Shown piece by piece: positions 6,702 to 6,950 of a DNA stretch of 6,950 nt. Location of the stretch: NCBI GenBank assembly GCA_038213835.1, contig JBBQSN010000169.1, positions 1 to 6,950 of the forward strand. Direction: 5' to 3'. Source of the stretch: JBBQSN01 sp038213835. Its GTDB lineage: Bacteria; Actinomycetota; Actinomycetes; Actinomycetales; CAWJMD01. The position numbers were made by a program, and so were the translations under genes. How positions within the stretch are numbered: the stretch's first letter is position 1; every line of letters starts with the position of its first letter. Under the pieces are notes generated by a model that was not told the DNA's origin, searched no databases, and worked only from the letters and a program-made list of their open reading frames with translations.

Positions 6702-6950
6702 CGGCCGCTCATCGGCCGGTCACGGGCACCCCCGACCCGGCGCGACAGCTCGGACGCGGCTCGCCGCAGCCGCTCGGCCACCGCGCGGGCCGGCGGGTCG
6801 TCGCTCGGCCAGGTCAGGGCCAGGCCGGCGACCGGGTGGTCGGAGCGGTCCAGGACGGCCACGGCCATCGACGCGAAGCCGGGCGTGACCTCGCCGTCCT
6901 CGTGCGCCACGCCGTCGCGGCGGGTCCCGGTGAGCAGCGACCGCAGCGCG
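6698..6950 (-). CDS. IclR-family transcriptional regulator, C-terminal part only
   Basis: The last 83 residues of a regulator are visible; the N-terminal helix-turn-helix lies beyond the right edge. The remaining part matches the end of the IclR effector-binding domain: a RRDGVAHEDGE segment, then EVTPGFASMAVAVLDRSDHPV, then GLALTWPSDDP, and a closing amphipathic helix (AVAERLRRAASELSRRVG). This is the usual order of an Arg-Gly-x-Ala-type turn, the Glu-x-x-Pro-Gly-x-x-Ser/Ala-like strand and the final helix. The stop TGA shares bases with the GTG start of mmuM, so the regulator is first in a two-gene unit and may govern methionine or methyl-donor use; that is inferred from position alone. The effector cannot be told from the sequence. 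Confidence 0.82.
   Translation of the reverse strand, partial: ALRSLLTGTRRDGVAHEDGEVTPGFASMAVAVLDRSDHPVAGLALTWPSDDPPARAVAERLRRAASELSRRVGGARDRPMSGR

Overview
The window is about 70% G+C or higher, with strongly GC-biased third codon positions and frequent GTG starts. Together with the gene content (a mycobacterial-type dCTP deaminase, a GpgS glycosyltransferase and an EtfD-type membrane Fe-S oxidoreductase), this points to an actinobacterium. A Nocardioides-like member of the Propionibacteriales is my best guess, but it is inference. Genes fill almost the whole window. The largest gene-free stretch is about 157 bases (3075-3231), and I see no RNA genes, mobile elements, CRISPR arrays or long repeats. 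|| Layout. (1) Bases 1-505, minus strand: the 5' part of a heme-nitric oxide/oxygen binding (H-NOX) protein, cut off by the left edge. (2) 506-623: a divergent intergenic region. (3) 624-1205, plus strand: dcd, deoxycytidine triphosphate deaminase, probably the bifunctional deaminase/dUTPase, apparently read from a leaderless transcript. (4) 1212-2148, plus strand: an unrecognised conserved-looking protein whose frame is broken near 1801-1821. (5) 2136-3074, minus strand: gpgS, glucosyl-3-phosphoglycerate synthase, convergent with and overlapping (4) by 13 bases, and also with a leaderless-type promoter. (6) 3232-5688, minus strand: an EtfD-like membrane Fe-S protein that should pass electrons from electron-transfer flavoprotein to menaquinone. 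(7) 5689-5774: an intergenic region with a strong ribosome binding site and a short TAC-N6-GTA inverted repeat. (8) 5775-6701, minus strand: mmuM-like homocysteine S-methyltransferase. (9) 6698-6950, minus strand: the C-terminal end of an IclR-family regulator, translationally coupled to mmuM and cut off by the right edge. || How the genes fit together. Most are separate housekeeping or metabolic functions: pyrimidine deoxynucleotide supply (dcd), glucosylglycerate or polymethylated polysaccharide synthesis (gpgS), electron entry from acyl-CoA oxidation (etfD) and methionine recycling (mmuM). The IclR gene and mmuM form a clear two-gene transcription unit. The least ordinary item is the H-NOX protein. 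It has the heme ligand and the propionate-binding motif but lacks the distal tyrosine that stabilises bound oxygen, so it looks like a nitric oxide sensor. Its signalling partner, if any, lies outside the window. I found no convincing new multi-gene system.
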